Below are positions 7,102 to 16,100 of a DNA stretch of 28,813 nt, one piece after another. Both the position numbers and the translations under genes were made by a program. Below the pieces are notes generated by a model that worked only from the letters and a program-made list of their open reading frames with translations, searched no databases and was not told the DNA's origin. This stretch comes from Terriglobia bacterium (GTDB lineage Bacteria; Acidobacteriota; Terriglobia; UBA7540), in contig JASHSC010000221.1 of assembly GCA_030036915.1 (NCBI GenBank), positions 1 through 28,813 of the forward strand, given 5' to 3'. The first letter of the stretch is position 1. Every line of letters starts with the position of its first letter.

Positions 7102-8568
7102 GTGGCCTACAATGATTTGCGTGAGTTCATGGCTCGTCTGGAGCGCGAAGCCGAGCTGAAGCGCATCCCCACTCCCGTCGACGTTGATTTGGAGATTACC
7201 GAAATCACGGACCGTGTTTCAAAGGCCGGTGGGCCCGCGCTGCTGTTTGAAAAGCCTCGCTCCGCTCGCGATGGTGTGGATTATGCCGTGCCCCTGCTCA
7301 TCAACTCGTTGGGCACCAGGCGGCGGTTGGAGTTGGCGCTCGACGTCAAGGCTCTCGACGACGTCACACGGCGGCTTGAAGACTTGCTCGACATGAAGCC
7401 GCCGGAAGGCTTCATGGACAAGGTCAAACTGCTGCCTAAACTTTCCGAACTCAGTTCGGTCTTTCCCAAAGCGGTGCGCAGCGGACCCGTGAAGGAAGTC
7501 ATCGAGCGCGAAAACCTTTCGCTCGCCCGTCTGCCCATCATGAAGTGCTGGCCGCAGGATGGCGGCCGGTTCATCACGTTTCCCATGGTGATCACGCGCA
7601 ATCCGCGCGACGGCCGCCGCAACGTGGGCTGCTACCGAATGCAGGTATATGACGAGCGTACCACCGCCATGCACTGGCAGGTTCACAAGGGCGGCGCAGA
7701 ACACTTCCGCTGGCTCGAGCGCCAGGGCAAGGGCCGCCGCATGGACGTGGCTGTGGCGCTGGGAGCCGATCCGGCGACCATGCTCTCCGGAGTGTTGCCC
7801 CTGCCCGAGGGTTTGGATGAATTTCTCTTCGCCGGTTTCCTGCGCCAGCAGCCCGTGGAGCTGGTGAAGTGCGAAACCGTGGACTTGGAAGTTCCTGCCA
7901 ACGCCGAGATTGTGCTCGAAGGTTACGTCGACCTTGACGACATCCGCACCGAAGGCCCCTTTGGTGACCACACCGGCTTTTATTCGCTCGAAGACAAGTT
8001 CCCAGCGTTTCACGTAACCTGCATCACGCGGCGGCGCGATCCCATTTACGTTTCCACCATCGTCGGCCGCCCTCCCATGGAAGATTACTGGATGGGCCAC
8101 GCCGTCGAGCGCCTTTTCCTGCCCCTGATGCGCAAACAGATGCCGGAAGTGGTGGACATGCACATGCCCGCCGAAGGCGTTTTCCACAATTTGATGATTG
8201 TGGCGATTCGCAAAAGTTACCCCGGCCACGCTCGCAAGGTGATGCACGCCATTTGGGGTTTGCCCGGAGCGATGTTCACCAAATGCCTCGTCGTCGTGGA
8301 TCACGATGTAAACGTTCACGATCTCGCCGAAGTCGCCTGGAAGGCGCTGAACCACATCGACCCGGAACGCGACATCCAATTCACGCTTGGCCCTGTGGAT
8401 CAGCTCGAACACGCCTCGCGCCTGCCCAACTTCGGCTCGAAGATGGGAATCGACGCGACGCGCAAATGGCCCACCGAAGGCTTTGCCCGCCCCTGGCCGG
8501 ATGAAATCCTAATGGATCCGGAAGTGAAGAAGAAGATCGACGCGATGTGGGCGAGTCTGAAGCTGTAG
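7102..8568 (+). CDS. ubiD: UbiD-family prenylated-FMN-dependent decarboxylase
   Basis: This family reversibly decarboxylates aromatic or alpha,beta-unsaturated acids, typically a quinone-precursor hydroxybenzoate, using prenylated FMN made by a UbiX flavin prenyltransferase. The expected active-site triad is visible as Arg179 (NVGCYR), Glu284 and Asp289 (EGPFGDHTG). Asn174 and His191 (AMHWQVH), with a Glu in LPEGLDEF, fit the metal and cofactor phosphate site. The 488-residue length is close to E. coli UbiD. The start is a GTG preceded by GAGGAG. No ubiX or other quinone gene is in the window, so the substrate cannot be assigned; a menaquinone-pathway decarboxylase or an aromatic-acid decarboxylase is equally possible. 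Confidence 0.92.
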   Translation: MAYNDLREFMARLEREAELKRIPTPVDVDLEITEITDRVSKAGGPALLFEKPRSARDGVDYAVPLLINSLGTRRRLELALDVKALDDVTRRLEDLLDMKPPEGFMDKVKLLPKLSELSSVFPKAVRSGPVKEVIERENLSLARLPIMKCWPQDGGRFITFPMVITRNPRDGRRNVGCYRMQVYDERTTAMHWQVHKGGAEHFRWLERQGKGRRMDVAVALGADPATMLSGVLPLPEGLDEFLFAGFLRQQPVELVKCETVDLEVPANAEIVLEGYVDLDDIRTEGPFGDHTGFYSLEDKFPAFHVTCITRRRDPIYVSTIVGRPPMEDYWMGHAVERLFLPLMRKQMPEVVDMHMPAEGVFHNLMIVAIRKSYPGHARKVMHAIWGLPGAMFTKCLVVVDHDVNVHDLAEVAWKALNHIDPERDIQFTLGPVDQLEHASRLPNFGSKMGIDATRKWPTEGFARPWPDEILMDPEVKKKIDAMWASLKL

Positions 8569-8627
8569 CTTTTGGGGCTGCAATTTACCGGATTCACTTT
8601 GGGCTTTACCGTTGAGGATCGGAACAT

Positions 8628-8703
8628 GCCTCACCACTGAGCGCACAGAGAGGGACAGAGACTGCGCTGTCTGTGAACCTCCGTGATCTCTGTGTGAAAG
8701 CCT
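8628..8703. repeat. Palindromic repeat family A, copy 2 (degenerate)
   Basis: The left arm reads GCCTCACCACTGAGCGCACAG with further ACAGAG units, and the right arm reads CCGTGATCTCTGTGTGAAAG. Together they form an imperfect inverted repeat with the same TCACCAC...CACAGAG core as the copies at 4901 and 22615. It lies between the ubiD stop and the promoter of the transketolase-like gene, where a folded transcript could act as a 3' end. Confidence 0.6.
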
Positions 8704-8742
8704 TTCTAAGCCTTAATGCCTGCGCTCGAACCATCGTTAGAG

Positions 8743-8772
8743 TTTACGGATCACACCGATTGGGTCTATTAT
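8743..8772 (+). promoter_or_regulatory. Predicted sigma-70-type promoter of the transketolase-like gene
   Basis: A -35 like TTTACG (8743-8748) and a -10 like TATTAT (8767-8772) are separated by 18 bases. The expected transcription start lies near 8779, some 35 bases before the start codon. This suggests the gene is transcribed separately from ubiD. Confidence 0.5.
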
Positions 8773-8798
8773 GCTTGTGCTCTGAAATCCAACACTGT

Positions 8799-8805
8799 AG
8801 GAGGG
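8799..8805 (+). promoter_or_regulatory. Strong ribosome-binding site that sets a TTG start
   Basis: AGGAGGG is followed by 7 bases and then TTG at 8813. No ATG or GTG in frame lies closer to this site, so TTG is the likely start codon. Confidence 0.7.
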
Positions 8806-8812
8806 TCCGAGC

Positions 8813-11347
8813 TTGACGGTCCACGCGCAAACATCACCCACGCAGGTTGAGCAATTAGATTTGCAAATCAACCGCCCGAGAGGTTTGGAAGACATTGGAT
8901 ACCTGACCTGCATGACCATGGTGATGGTTGGGAACTACTCGCAAACGGGGCATTTTGGCGGGCCCTTGGCCTACACGCCCTACAACGTGGCCGTGCATCT
9001 GGCGGGGCCGGAGTTGGGCGGGTTGCGCTTCGATTACCGCCGCCCCAAGCACCCCTTCACAGACAAGTTCCTACTGGCGGGCGGACACAACATTCCAACC
9101 GGCTACGCGCTCTGGATGATTATGGGCCACGCCATGGATCGCAAATTCAAGGCTACGGGCGACAAACGCTATCACGTGGACCCGAACGTGGCCATGCTGC
9201 CCATCGACGCGCTGGGATTCCGGCGCGGCGCGGGCGCGCTACAGCACCTGCTTCAGGATCATGGTTTGGCGGATCTTCCCTTGTTTGCTCAGGCCAAGGT
9301 TCGCGGCATCCGAGCGCTGGCCGGTCACTCGGAAAGCACCGATGTCACTAATGACGTGAACGGTGGCCCATCAGGAATCGGCATCGCCACGGCCGCGGGC
9401 AAAGCGGTCTTTTGGAATATCGTGGGCGGGCCGAGATCCTTGAAAGTGATCGCTCTCGAGGGTGAGTTTGCGCTCACCGAAGGGCACGCACAGGAGCTGA
9501 AAACACAGGCACTGGCGCTCCAAGTTGGCAAGCGCTTGCGGATTCTGCTTTCGGACAACAATGCAGGCATTGATGACGTGCTTTTGGGCGGTGTGGTCGA
9601 CCGCAAGTTTGACCACTACCGGCTGGTGGACCAGTGGACTTCCTACGGCTGGAACGTTATGACGCTGCCGAATGGCAATGATTACAGCCAGATCCTTTCT
9701 GCGCTCAAAACCATGGAGGACTGGGATGAATCCGACCGTCGGCCGATCATCGTGGCGGGCAAAACAACCAAGGGTTACTGGCCCGGCGCCGTTGACGGCA
9801 AGATTCCCGGCTATGGCGATCAGGTGGTGAGCTATCCCAGCCATCCCTACGCGTTGAAGATGAACTCGGACTACCTCGTTGCGCTCGCCAGCACGTTTGA
9901 GAATCAATATGACGTCAAGTTCGAAGGGATTCGCGAGGGGCCGGTCACCGATCCGCGCCAGCGGCTGATTCAGTTCAAGACCAACATCGACGTTGTGATG
10001 TCAGTACTCGACCGTGACGGCCTTGGCGACTGGCTCGCCGACCGGCTGGTGGAAATCGGCGAGACCCTGCCCGGCGAAATGCCGTCGCACTTTGACATCC
10101 ATCGCGATCCCTTCCTGGATGAGCGCCTGCGCGTGGCGAACCTTCCCGTGGAACCCCAAAAGGTGACTGTGAAGAATGCCATTTCAGGCGCGGAAAAGCA
10201 GGTTACCGTCACGCTCTTCCGCAAGCCGGGCGAAATGGCTGGGACGAGGCGCGCAATTTCCGAATTCATCAAGTGGATGAACTACGTTACCGGCAACCGC
10301 TTCTTCACCATCGCCGCCGACCTTTCCGAGTCGATCAACATGGAGCACGGTAGCCTGTGGGGACATTACAATCCCGAGACCAATCCGGCAGGCACGCGAT
10401 TGAAGGCGGCAATTCAGGAAGCGGGTAACGTCTCGACCGCCATTGGGCTGGTGAGCCAAAGCGCCAGCCTCGACCCCAATCGATTTGCCGGCGTTTGGGC
10501 CATGAGCGGAACCTACGGAGCCTTTACGCCGCTCATGTACACTCCGGCGCGCGTCTGGAGTCAGCAGAACCAGGACAGCAAGTTTCGCATGGGCGTGCTG
10601 CACATTCTCGCCGCGCACTCGGGTCCGGAGACGGCGGCCGATGCGCGCACGCACTTCGGAATCTTCTCCACGCAAGTATGGAAGCTCTTCCCTCGCGGCG
10701 AAACCATTCATCTGAACTTCTGGGATTACAACGACGTTGTCCCCGGATACTTTGCCGCCGCGGAGATTGCCGCGCGCGCGCCGAGAGTGGGCATCATCTC
10801 CATCGAAGTCGCGCGGCCGGATTTCAAAGTGGCCGATCGCAGCAATTTTGCCGATCCTGACATCAAGGCCGCCGCCAAAGGGTTCTACGTGATCCGTGAT
10901 TTCGCGCCGGGCAAACCACCTTCCGGATACGTTCTGGCCCAGGGTTGCAGCTCGACCGTCAATTTGGTCAGCCTGCTACCGCGCCTGGAAACAGCGGGAA
11001 TCAACGTGAAGATCATCTCCGCCATAAGCGAGGAACTCTTCGACCATCAATCGGAGGATTACCGCCGTTCGGTTCTGCCGCCTGGGGCGCATTATGACCT
11101 GATGGTGGTGAGCACCGGCACCCGCCGCGTGTGGCCCGCCCGCAATCTCGGTCCCCTGACGGATGAATACTCGCTGACCTCGGATTGGGACAATCAATGG
11201 TTGACCGGCGGTTTGGAACCCGAGGTCATCGCAGAAGCCCACCTTGATCCCGAGTCGATCTTCGCGGGCATCCAGCGCTTCGCCCGCGACCGCGATTCAC
11301 GGCTGGGCCGCCAGCGCGAAATGCTTGCAGCAACGCGCGAAGGGTAG
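8813..11347 (+). CDS. Transketolase-like thiamine-diphosphate enzyme, non-canonical active site
   Basis: The 844-residue protein follows the transketolase order: an N-terminal diphosphate-binding domain, a pyrimidine-binding domain and a C-terminal domain. Recognisable landmarks are TGHFGGPLAYTPYNVAVHL (His47), GHSESTDVTNDVNGGPSGIG, the cofactor-binding stretch starting GEFALTEGH (217 onward) and ending SDNNAGID (about 31 residues later), and AADLSES (about 501-507). The usual GDG is GEF, keeping an acid as a possible metal ligand. At the position of the conserved REH of transketolases, by eye, the protein reads GNVSTAIGL (Ser541), so the glutamate that activates the cofactor is apparently missing. 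It is not a typical phosphoketolase. It has its own promoter and a TTG start; the substrate is unknown. Confidence 0.8.
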   Translation: MTVHAQTSPTQVEQLDLQINRPRGLEDIGYLTCMTMVMVGNYSQTGHFGGPLAYTPYNVAVHLAGPELGGLRFDYRRPKHPFTDKFLLAGGHNIPTGYALWMIMGHAMDRKFKATGDKRYHVDPNVAMLPIDALGFRRGAGALQHLLQDHGLADLPLFAQAKVRGIRALAGHSESTDVTNDVNGGPSGIGIATAAGKAVFWNIVGGPRSLKVIALEGEFALTEGHAQELKTQALALQVGKRLRILLSDNNAGIDDVLLGGVVDRKFDHYRLVDQWTSYGWNVMTLPNGNDYSQILSALKTMEDWDESDRRPIIVAGKTTKGYWPGAVDGKIPGYGDQVVSYPSHPYALKMNSDYLVALASTFENQYDVKFEGIREGPVTDPRQRLIQFKTNIDVVMSVLDRDGLGDWLADRLVEIGETLPGEMPSHFDIHRDPFLDERLRVANLPVEPQKVTVKNAISGAEKQVTVTLFRKPGEMAGTRRAISEFIKWMNYVTGNRFFTIAADLSESINMEHGSLWGHYNPETNPAGTRLKAAIQEAGNVSTAIGLVSQSASLDPNRFAGVWAMSGTYGAFTPLMYTPARVWSQQNQDSKFRMGVLHILAAHSGPETAADARTHFGIFSTQVWKLFPRGETIHLNFWDYNDVVPGYFAAAEIAARAPRVGIISIEVARPDFKVADRSNFADPDIKAAAKGFYVIRDFAPGKPPSGYVLAQGCSSTVNLVSLLPRLETAGINVKIISAISEELFDHQSEDYRRSVLPPGAHYDLMVVSTGTRRVWPARNLGPLTDEYSLTSDWDNQWLTGGLEPEVIAEAHLDPESIFAGIQRFARDRDSRLGRQREMLAATREG

Positions 11348-11359
11348 GGGACTCCCGGC

Positions 11360-11611
11360 TCAACTGATTCCACCGTACGCGATGCGGCCCAGCAGGTTTT
11401 CAAGGGTCCGCGCCCTGAGTTCCGTATCCATGGCATCAGCAGGAGCAATTCCGCCCAGTGTCCGATTGGGCCGCTTCAACCAGCGTCGTGCGCGCTCCGC
11501 GTCGCCGAGATATTCACCAGCCAGCTCGACGGTGCGGGCCAAGCGATAGGGCCAGCCGGAGCCAAAATGCGCCGGCCTACCACTCCGTCGATGACGTTTC
11601 AATTTCCGCAT
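11360..11611 (-). CDS. MbcA/ParS (DUF2384) toxin-binding domain protein, orphan antitoxin-like
   Basis: The 83-residue protein carries the hallmark of the antitoxin C-terminal domain of RES-Xre type toxin-antitoxin systems: ERARRWLKRPNRTLGGIAPA, then MDTELRARTLENLLGRIAYG. The N-terminus is only a short basic stretch (MRKLKRHRRSGR), with no room for the Xre-like helix-turn-helix usual in full-length members of about 130-150 residues. The ATG at 11611 shares its A with the aminotransferase TGA (TGATG), implying translational coupling. No RES-domain toxin follows: the next gene is convergent and ends 12 bases away. It may be an orphan immunity factor, a truncated antitoxin, or a domain with another binding role. 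Confidence 0.75.
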   Translation of the reverse strand: MRKLKRHRRSGRPAHFGSGWPYRLARTVELAGEYLGDAERARRWLKRPNRTLGGIAPADAMDTELRARTLENLLGRIAYGGIS

Positions 11612-12798
11612 CACGAATTCGCCTTTGCCCAAGCCCCAATCCTTTCCACCGCCTTTTGAATATTCTCCACCGAATTGGCAAACGAGAAGCGCAGATATCC
11701 TTCACCGCTTGCTCCGAAGGAGCTGCCCCAGAGGCAGGCCACTCCGGCTTCGTTCAATAGGGCATCGGCGAGGGCTCGCGATGACATTCCGGTCTTGCGG
11801 ATGTTGGGAAACGCGTAGAAAGCACCGTGCGGCTGCCGGCAACTGAAGCCGGGAATGTGATTCAGGCCTTCGACAATCACCTTGCGGCGGCGGCGAAATT
11901 CCTCGCGCATTGAGTTCACAGAATCCTGCGAGCCACGCAACGCCTCAACCCCGGCAATCTGAGTGAAGCTGGCTGTGCACGAAACGGAGTTGATCATCAG
12001 CAGCGTAACTTGTTTCACCAAATCGGCCCGCATCACGCCATAACCCATTCGCCAGCCGGTCATGGCATAGGTTTTGGAAAATCCGTTCAGGATGATAGTC
12101 TTTTCGCGCATCTCCGGAAACTGCGCGATGCTGGAGTGCTCGCCTTCGTAAATCAGCCGGTCGTAGATTTCATCGGAGAGGACAAACAGGTCGCGGCCCG
12201 CAAGTTCTTTGGCGAGACGGGCCATCGCCGCGCGGCCCATGACTCCGCCGGTGGGATTATGGGGGCTGTTAAGAATCACCAGGCGGGTACGATCGGTAAG
12301 CTTCTCAAGAATTTCATCCACGTTTACGTCAAAGTCGCGCTCTTCGCTCAAGCCGTAGGGAATTTCCTTGCCGCCTACGAAGCGAATCATGGACTCGTAA
12401 ATCGGGAATCCCGGATTAGGATAGAGCACTTCATCGCCTTCTTCCACAAGTGCCAGAATGGCGAAGAACATGACGGGTTTGCCGCCGGGCGTCACCACCA
12501 CTTCCGAGGGTTGGACGCGAATTCCCAGGTGCTGGGCAACGTCCGCGGCAACCGCCTCGCGCAACTGGGGCAGGCCTGCCGAGGGGCCGTAGTGTGTCCA
12601 GCCGCCGCGCAGAGCCTGCGTTCCCGCATCGACGATGTTGGCGGGCGTGGCAAAATCCGGCTCGCCGATTTCCAAATGGATAATCTCTTTGCCCTGCGCT
12701 TCCAAGGCTTGAGCGCGTACGAGCACTTCAAACGCGCTTTCGGTTCCCAACCGGCTCATGCGGCTGGCCAAACGCAGACTGCTTGAAATTGTCGCCAT
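11611..12798 (-). CDS. Class I/II pyridoxal-phosphate-dependent aminotransferase
   Basis: This fold-type I aminotransferase resembles aspartate or aromatic aminotransferases. The cofactor lysine is Lys242 in NGFSKTYAMTGWRMGY. Other expected residues are Asn181 in NSPHNPTGG, Asp209 in LSDEIYD, Arg250, and the substrate-carboxylate Arg in YLRFSFANS near 371. The 395-residue length is normal. The start ATG is preceded by GGTGAG. The amino donor cannot be decided from sequence. Its stop overlaps the start of the DUF2384 protein, an unusual partner for a metabolic enzyme. Confidence 0.92.
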   Translation of the reverse strand: MATISSSLRLASRMSRLGTESAFEVLVRAQALEAQGKEIIHLEIGEPDFATPANIVDAGTQALRGGWTHYGPSAGLPQLREAVAADVAQHLGIRVQPSEVVVTPGGKPVMFFAILALVEEGDEVLYPNPGFPIYESMIRFVGGKEIPYGLSEERDFDVNVDEILEKLTDRTRLVILNSPHNPTGGVMGRAAMARLAKELAGRDLFVLSDEIYDRLIYEGEHSSIAQFPEMREKTIILNGFSKTYAMTGWRMGYGVMRADLVKQVTLLMINSVSCTASFTQIAGVEALRGSQDSVNSMREEFRRRRKVIVEGLNHIPGFSCRQPHGAFYAFPNIRKTGMSSRALADALLNEAGVACLWGSSFGASGEGYLRFSFANSVENIQKAVERIGAWAKANS

Positions 12799-13199
12799 AG
12801 CTTCTCACCAGATTCGTGCAGACACAGAGCAATGCATTTACTTCATGATGCACCACAGAATAATCCCCGGGCATTTCAATGTCCAGCCGAGGCCTGATTC
12901 GCTTGGTCTTCAGGTCAGCCCTTGTCATTCCCTTTAAGGCAATACCAAGTTTCTGACCAGCCATCGAGGCGCTTGACATCCTCGAAACCAATCAGTAGGA
13001 TTCCCCAGACCCTGGAGCGACGTTCATCGCCGCCTCTGCAGGGTTGCCATCACGAGTCAAAGATTCAGATCGATTAAACACAGGGTGTCCAGCCTAGGAT
13101 TTTGTTTGGCGCCGAACTGATGTGCTTTAACAGCACCTCAGGTTTTGCGGTCACGTGCAACCTTTTAATTCAGGCCAATCCCTCAGGGGGGATATCATC
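12799..13199. other. Non-coding stretch between divergent genes
   Basis: No convincing gene is present in these ~400 bases. It must hold the promoter of the minus-strand aminotransferase and that of the plus-strand giant gene; the latter is seen at 12973-13001. A small hairpin, GTGCT-TTAAC-AGCAC, lies near 13121-13135 in the leader, and CCCTG/CAGGG can pair across about 13009-13050. I did not recognise a known riboswitch class here. Confidence 0.6.
12973..13001 (+). promoter_or_regulatory. Predicted sigma-70-type promoter of the giant Ig-like gene
   Basis: A perfect TTGACA at 12973-12978 is followed by 17 bases and TAGGAT at 12996-13001. Transcription would begin near 13008, giving a leader of about 190 bases before the ATG at 13200. 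Confidence 0.55.
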
Positions 13200-16100
13200 A
13201 TGGTTTCACACACCTGTTCAGTTCATTCAATATTTTCTATAAGGAAAAATTCGATCGCCAAAAGCATGATGAGGGACGTCTCCCCAAGGGGAATAGTCCT
13301 CCTCGGCGCTTTTCTTGCAACCATGAGCGCGGGATTCAGCCAGACATGGCCAGCACCCTCGGCGGTATCATTCGACAATCAAGTCATCGGCCAATCGAGC
13401 GTCCCCTTGACTGTTACGATCAAGAACTCCCAGTCTGAGCCTTTGGCCATTCGCAGCATTACCATTGGCGGCGGGACTGCTCCGAGCGACTTCACAGCGG
13501 GAGGCAATTGTCCGCTCAGTCCTAATACTCTCGCACCAAAGGAGTCGTGCCAGATCTCGGTGACCTTTACGCCCTCAGCATCGGGATTGCGTTCCTCGAC
13601 CCTAAGGATTACGGATAGCCGGCAGAACGAACCCAGGACGATTGCACTGGCAGGAACGGGTGTTGTTGTGATCGGCCTCGCGGGGGGCGGTGTTGGTATG
13701 ATGCAAGTTAATAACATTGAAGGACCAGCACAAGTAACGCCTGCCGGCCAGCAGAACGCACTGCTTCCGCAACCTCAAGCGGATTCGGCGGGTCTGCGCC
13801 CGGCAACATCCGGTGAAGGTTCTGCCCGCGGTCTCTCCCCCCTCAGCATATCGGGAAATGTGATCGCGCCCCTGACCCTTTCACCCGTCAGCCTGGCTTT
13901 TGCCAGCGACACTTTGGGAATCAGCAGCGCGGCACAGAGCGTTGTGATAACAAATCACGCGAACAAGCCATACACCCTGGAATCATCCTCGGCCACAGGG
14001 GACTTTGCAATCACAGGCGGCACTTGCAGTTCAACTTTGAGCGCCGGGCAGAGTTGCTCGATCGCTGTTACCTTTACGCCGAGTGTGGTGGGAACGAGGG
14101 CGGGCACGCTCACTTTGGCGACGAGCGCCTCAAGTAATCCACTGGCGGTTACCCTCACTGGCGTCGGCAATGTTAATGGACTTAGTTCGATTACTGTAAC
14201 GCCGGCAAACACCACGATCAACTCGGGGCTGACGCAACAGTTCACCGCCACAGGCAACTTTGCCGGAGGGCGGTCCCAAAACCTGACGGCTTCGGTCCAG
14301 TGGCTATCATCAGCATCGGGTGTTGCTTCCATCAGCAGTTCGGGTCTCGCCACAGGCGCTTCGGGGGGCAGCACAACGATCACCGCGACTTTTGCGGCTG
14401 CCACACCCTTCGCCGGCTTCGGTGCAAGCCCCATTTCAGTCTCGCCGCCACCGATTAGTGGTTCGACAACTTTATCGGTCACCAGCAGCATACCCGGCGC
14501 AACGCTTTCGCCCCTCGGCACCCTGATATTCAATGAAGAAATCCAGGGCAACACCAGCCCCAGCATGACCGTAACGCTGACCAACAACGGGACCGCCACG
14601 CTGAGCATTTCTAGCATCCAAATTACCGGCCCGAATTCCGGCGATTTCAACATGACCGGCAATACTTGCGGGAGTACATTAAGCTCCACGGCCGGCTCCA
14701 ACAGTTGCGTGGTGACGCTGACCTTCAAGCCTCAGGGGACGGGCAATCGCAATGCCTCCCTGGTGTTTACGGATAATGCCGGCAATGTTTCTGGCAGCCA
14801 GCAATCCGCCCCGCTGGGCGGCGAGGGACTTCTTCCCCTTTCAATCAACAATACCTCCCCCCCGGATGCTGTTGTTGGGACTGGCTATGAATACCAGTTG
14901 ACGGCCAGTGGAGGCACAGGCGTCTACACTTCTTGGGCCCTTTCTCTGGCCGGCGGTCAAACGGCCCCGTCCTGCCTCCGCCTATCTGGCAGCGGCTATC
15001 TGGTGGGCAATCCCTTGAACACCTGCATCGGATCATTTGCCTTCAACGTCAAGGTGACCGATTCGGAGGGCAACCAGTTCACGGGCACCATAAACCTGAA
15101 TATCGACCCGGCCCAATCCACGATTTGCGAATCGGGGAATGAGTCCGTTCTGCAAGGGCAATACGCGTTCAGCGAGATCGGATTCCATAATACGGGGTTC
15201 TTCGCCCGCGTAGGGTCGTTTGTGGCCAATGGTGCGGGTACCATCGTAGGCGGAGAATTTGACCGCAACGCCGTACTGGGTTCGTCCACGACCGGCCCCA
15301 CGGCTATTTCAGGCACCTACAGCGTTGGGCAGGATAACCGCGGATGCGCCACTTTCAGCGTCTCGGGCGGAGGAAGTTTCACCTGGCGTTTTGTTCTAAG
15401 CTCGATTTCTGGCACTCCTGCCACGGCCGCCCAAGGCCGGACGATCGAATTTGATGCTGCAAACGGCAATGCGTACATTGCTTCCGGCCAACTCTTCCAG
15501 CAGACCACTTCCACCACGGCCACGGCATCGAGTTTCAGCGCTTTGAGCGGCAACTACGTTCACTTGATGACAGGTTGGGACACTGCCGGAAATGGCGGGC
15601 GAATTGCCTGCGACGGCGTTGAGAGTGACAGCGCCGGCTCGATTACCAACGGGGAGCAATACTGCAATGACCAAGCTGGGACCCTAAGCGGTTTCGGTAG
15701 CGGCCTCGGGGGCTCCTATACCGGCGCCGATCAATACGGGCGCTTTACCGAATCTTTCGGCACGACGATCAACCTGACCGGCTACATGACCTCCACGGCC
15801 GCCACTGGAACAGTGGAGCTCACGAACAGTATCAGCAGCTCCGATGCGGCGGTTCTGGCCGGCCAAACCTTCCAGCAGCAGAGCCCAGGCACTTACGGCC
15901 AGGGTTCGCTCAACAGCAACGGCGTTTACTACGCCAATGGCCTGGAGAGTTCCACCAGCGGAACGATCGAATTTGCCCTGGTCAGCGCCGACGGCTCCGG
16001 CACATTGACCATCAATGCCGATTACAAAAATGCAGGCGGCAGTTGGATAAACAATGGCACCACGGGAAGCTGCAGCTACACCTTCGAAGGCAACGGAAAT

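Noticed and set aside
7219..8412. 397-residue minus-strand ORF opposite ubiD
   Set aside because: His- and Val-rich antisense frame fully covered by a gene with clear active-site residues.
12728..12991. 87-residue minus-strand ORF upstream of the aminotransferase
   Set aside because: Overlaps the aminotransferase start in another frame, has no ribosome-binding site and no recognisable family; its last third is shadow.
13155..13199. GTG start for the giant gene 45 bases upstream of the chosen ATG
   Set aside because: No ribosome-binding site, and it adds residues before an already long N-region; the ATG at 13200 follows AGGGGGG.
13955..14728. 257-residue minus-strand ORF within the giant Ig-like gene
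   Set aside because: Val/Pro/Leu-rich complement of Ig-like repeats, with no start signal or family pattern.
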